Positions 20,709-21,115 of a DNA stretch of 21,115 bases are shown piece after piece. Positions within the stretch are counted from its first letter, which is position 1, and each line of letters starts with the position of its first letter. A model generated the notes under the pieces. The model made no database searches. It was not told where the DNA came from and saw nothing but the letters and a program-made list of their open reading frames with translations. The translations under genes and the position numbers were made by a program. Location: positions 1-21,115 of the forward strand of contig JAJYWM010000111.1 in the NCBI GenBank assembly GCA_021791455.1, in the 5' to 3' direction. This stretch comes from a bacterium. GTDB taxonomy: Bacteria > Chloroflexota > Dormibacteria > UBA8260 > Bog-877.

Positions 20709-21115
20709 ATGGACCAGATGGTGGACCGGTGCGCCGGTCTGGACGTGCACAAGGACACGGTGGTGGCCACCGTGCGGGTGCCCGGCGAGCAGGGCAAGCG
20801 GCATGAGGAGCTGCACACGTTCGGGACAACCACTCACGAGCTGCTGGCGCTCCGCGACTGGCTCAAGAGTTGGGAGGTCACCCTGGTCGGGATGGAGGCG
20901 ACCGGGGTGTACTGGAAGGCGCCCTACTACATCCTCGAAGACGACTTCCAGTGCTGGCTGCTCAACGCCCGGCACATGCACAACGTCCCAGGGCGCAAGA
21001 CCGATGTCGCCGACTCGGCCTGGATCGCCCAGTTGATCGAGCATGGCCTGGTCCGCCCCAGCTTCGTGCCCCCCAAGCCGATCCGGGACCTCCGCGACCT
21101 CACCCGGTACCGCAA
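20709..21115 (+). CDS. IS110-family transposase, N-terminal part (runs off right edge)
   Basis: 135 residues from ATG 20709, open to the window end. It shows the DEDD RuvC-like catalytic start of IS110 transposases: GLDVHKDTVVATV (first Asp), VGMEATGVYWK (Glu), and GRKTDVADSAWIAQLIEHGL (Asp pair in the conserved K-T-D-x-x-D-x-x-W-I/L-A). Residues RPSFVPPKPIRDLRDLTRYR lead into the usual mid-region. The frame is intact as far as seen, so the copy may be active. The C-terminal Tnp20-type domain with the serine nucleophile would lie beyond the edge. Confidence 0.92.
   Translation, partial: MDQMVDRCAGLDVHKDTVVATVRVPGEQGKRHEELHTFGTTTHELLALRDWLKSWEVTLVGMEATGVYWKAPYYILEDDFQCWLLNARHMHNVPGRKTDVADSAWIAQLIEHGLVRPSFVPPKPIRDLRDLTRYR

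Noticed and set aside
1..21115. CRISPR array
   Set aside because: No regularly spaced 25-40-base repeats with unique spacers are visible; the repeats found are single pairs or a coding tandem duplication.

Overview
The window is GC-rich, uses GTG and TTG starts freely, packs genes with 4-base ATGA-type overlaps, and has several start codons lying about 6 bases after a -10 box (likely leaderless transcripts). With its gene families, this points to an actinobacterium (Actinomycetota), probably a soil or environmental lineage; nothing visible fixes the genus. It is an accessory or plasticity region: remnants of at least three transposase types, an integrase stub, two tRNA-Phe 3'-half remnants, toxin-antitoxin genes and a defence operon lie between conjugation genes and a metabolic gene.

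Left part (1-3.6 kb, minus strand): the core of an actinomycete integrative and conjugative element (AICE)-like element. A GntR/HutC (KorSA-type) regulator is followed by a five-gene overlapping operon: a 59-aa protein, a single-strand DNA-binding protein, a two-helix membrane protein, an FtsK/TraSA-type DNA translocase, and a protein running off the left edge that may be the replication initiator. The operon has a strong promoter (TTGACA-16-TAGGAT) with a palindromic operator just downstream. A divergent, probably leaderless gene (3607-3930) encodes an AbrB-type antitoxin-like protein whose C-terminal tail is duplicated. An IS1634-like transposase stub follows.

Centre-left (4.6-8.3 kb, minus strand): a complete type II CBASS anti-phage operon, in order a single-helix membrane protein (candidate effector, family not recognised), a CD-NTase cyclase, Cap2 (E2-E1 fusion) and Cap3 (JAB/JAMM protease). 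All genes overlap. A near-consensus promoter (TTGACC-17-TATGAT) carries a 10-bp-arm inverted repeat over the -10 and start site, so the system looks transcriptionally controlled. Frameshifted transposase remnants and two small hypothetical genes follow.

Centre (10.1-14.5 kb): an SbcD/Mre11-like nuclease and an SbcC/Rad50-like ATPase, translationally coupled, sit between two directly repeated tRNA-Phe 3'-half remnants. This is the expected layout of an island excised and integrated at a tRNA-Phe attachment site. The right remnant is bordered by short direct repeats and by the C-terminal half of a tyrosine integrase.

Right part (14.6-17.2 kb): a truncated phospholipase-D-like fragment, a VapBC pair enclosed by two direct copies of an ~83-bp repeat, and an Xre regulator plus nucleotidyltransferase pair (AbiEii/MenT-like toxin-antitoxin) with a perfect operator on the regulator's start codon. 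Then come a short HU-like gene, a single-chain molybdenum hydroxylase fusing IorA-like and IorB-like parts, and the start of an IS110-family element at the right edge.
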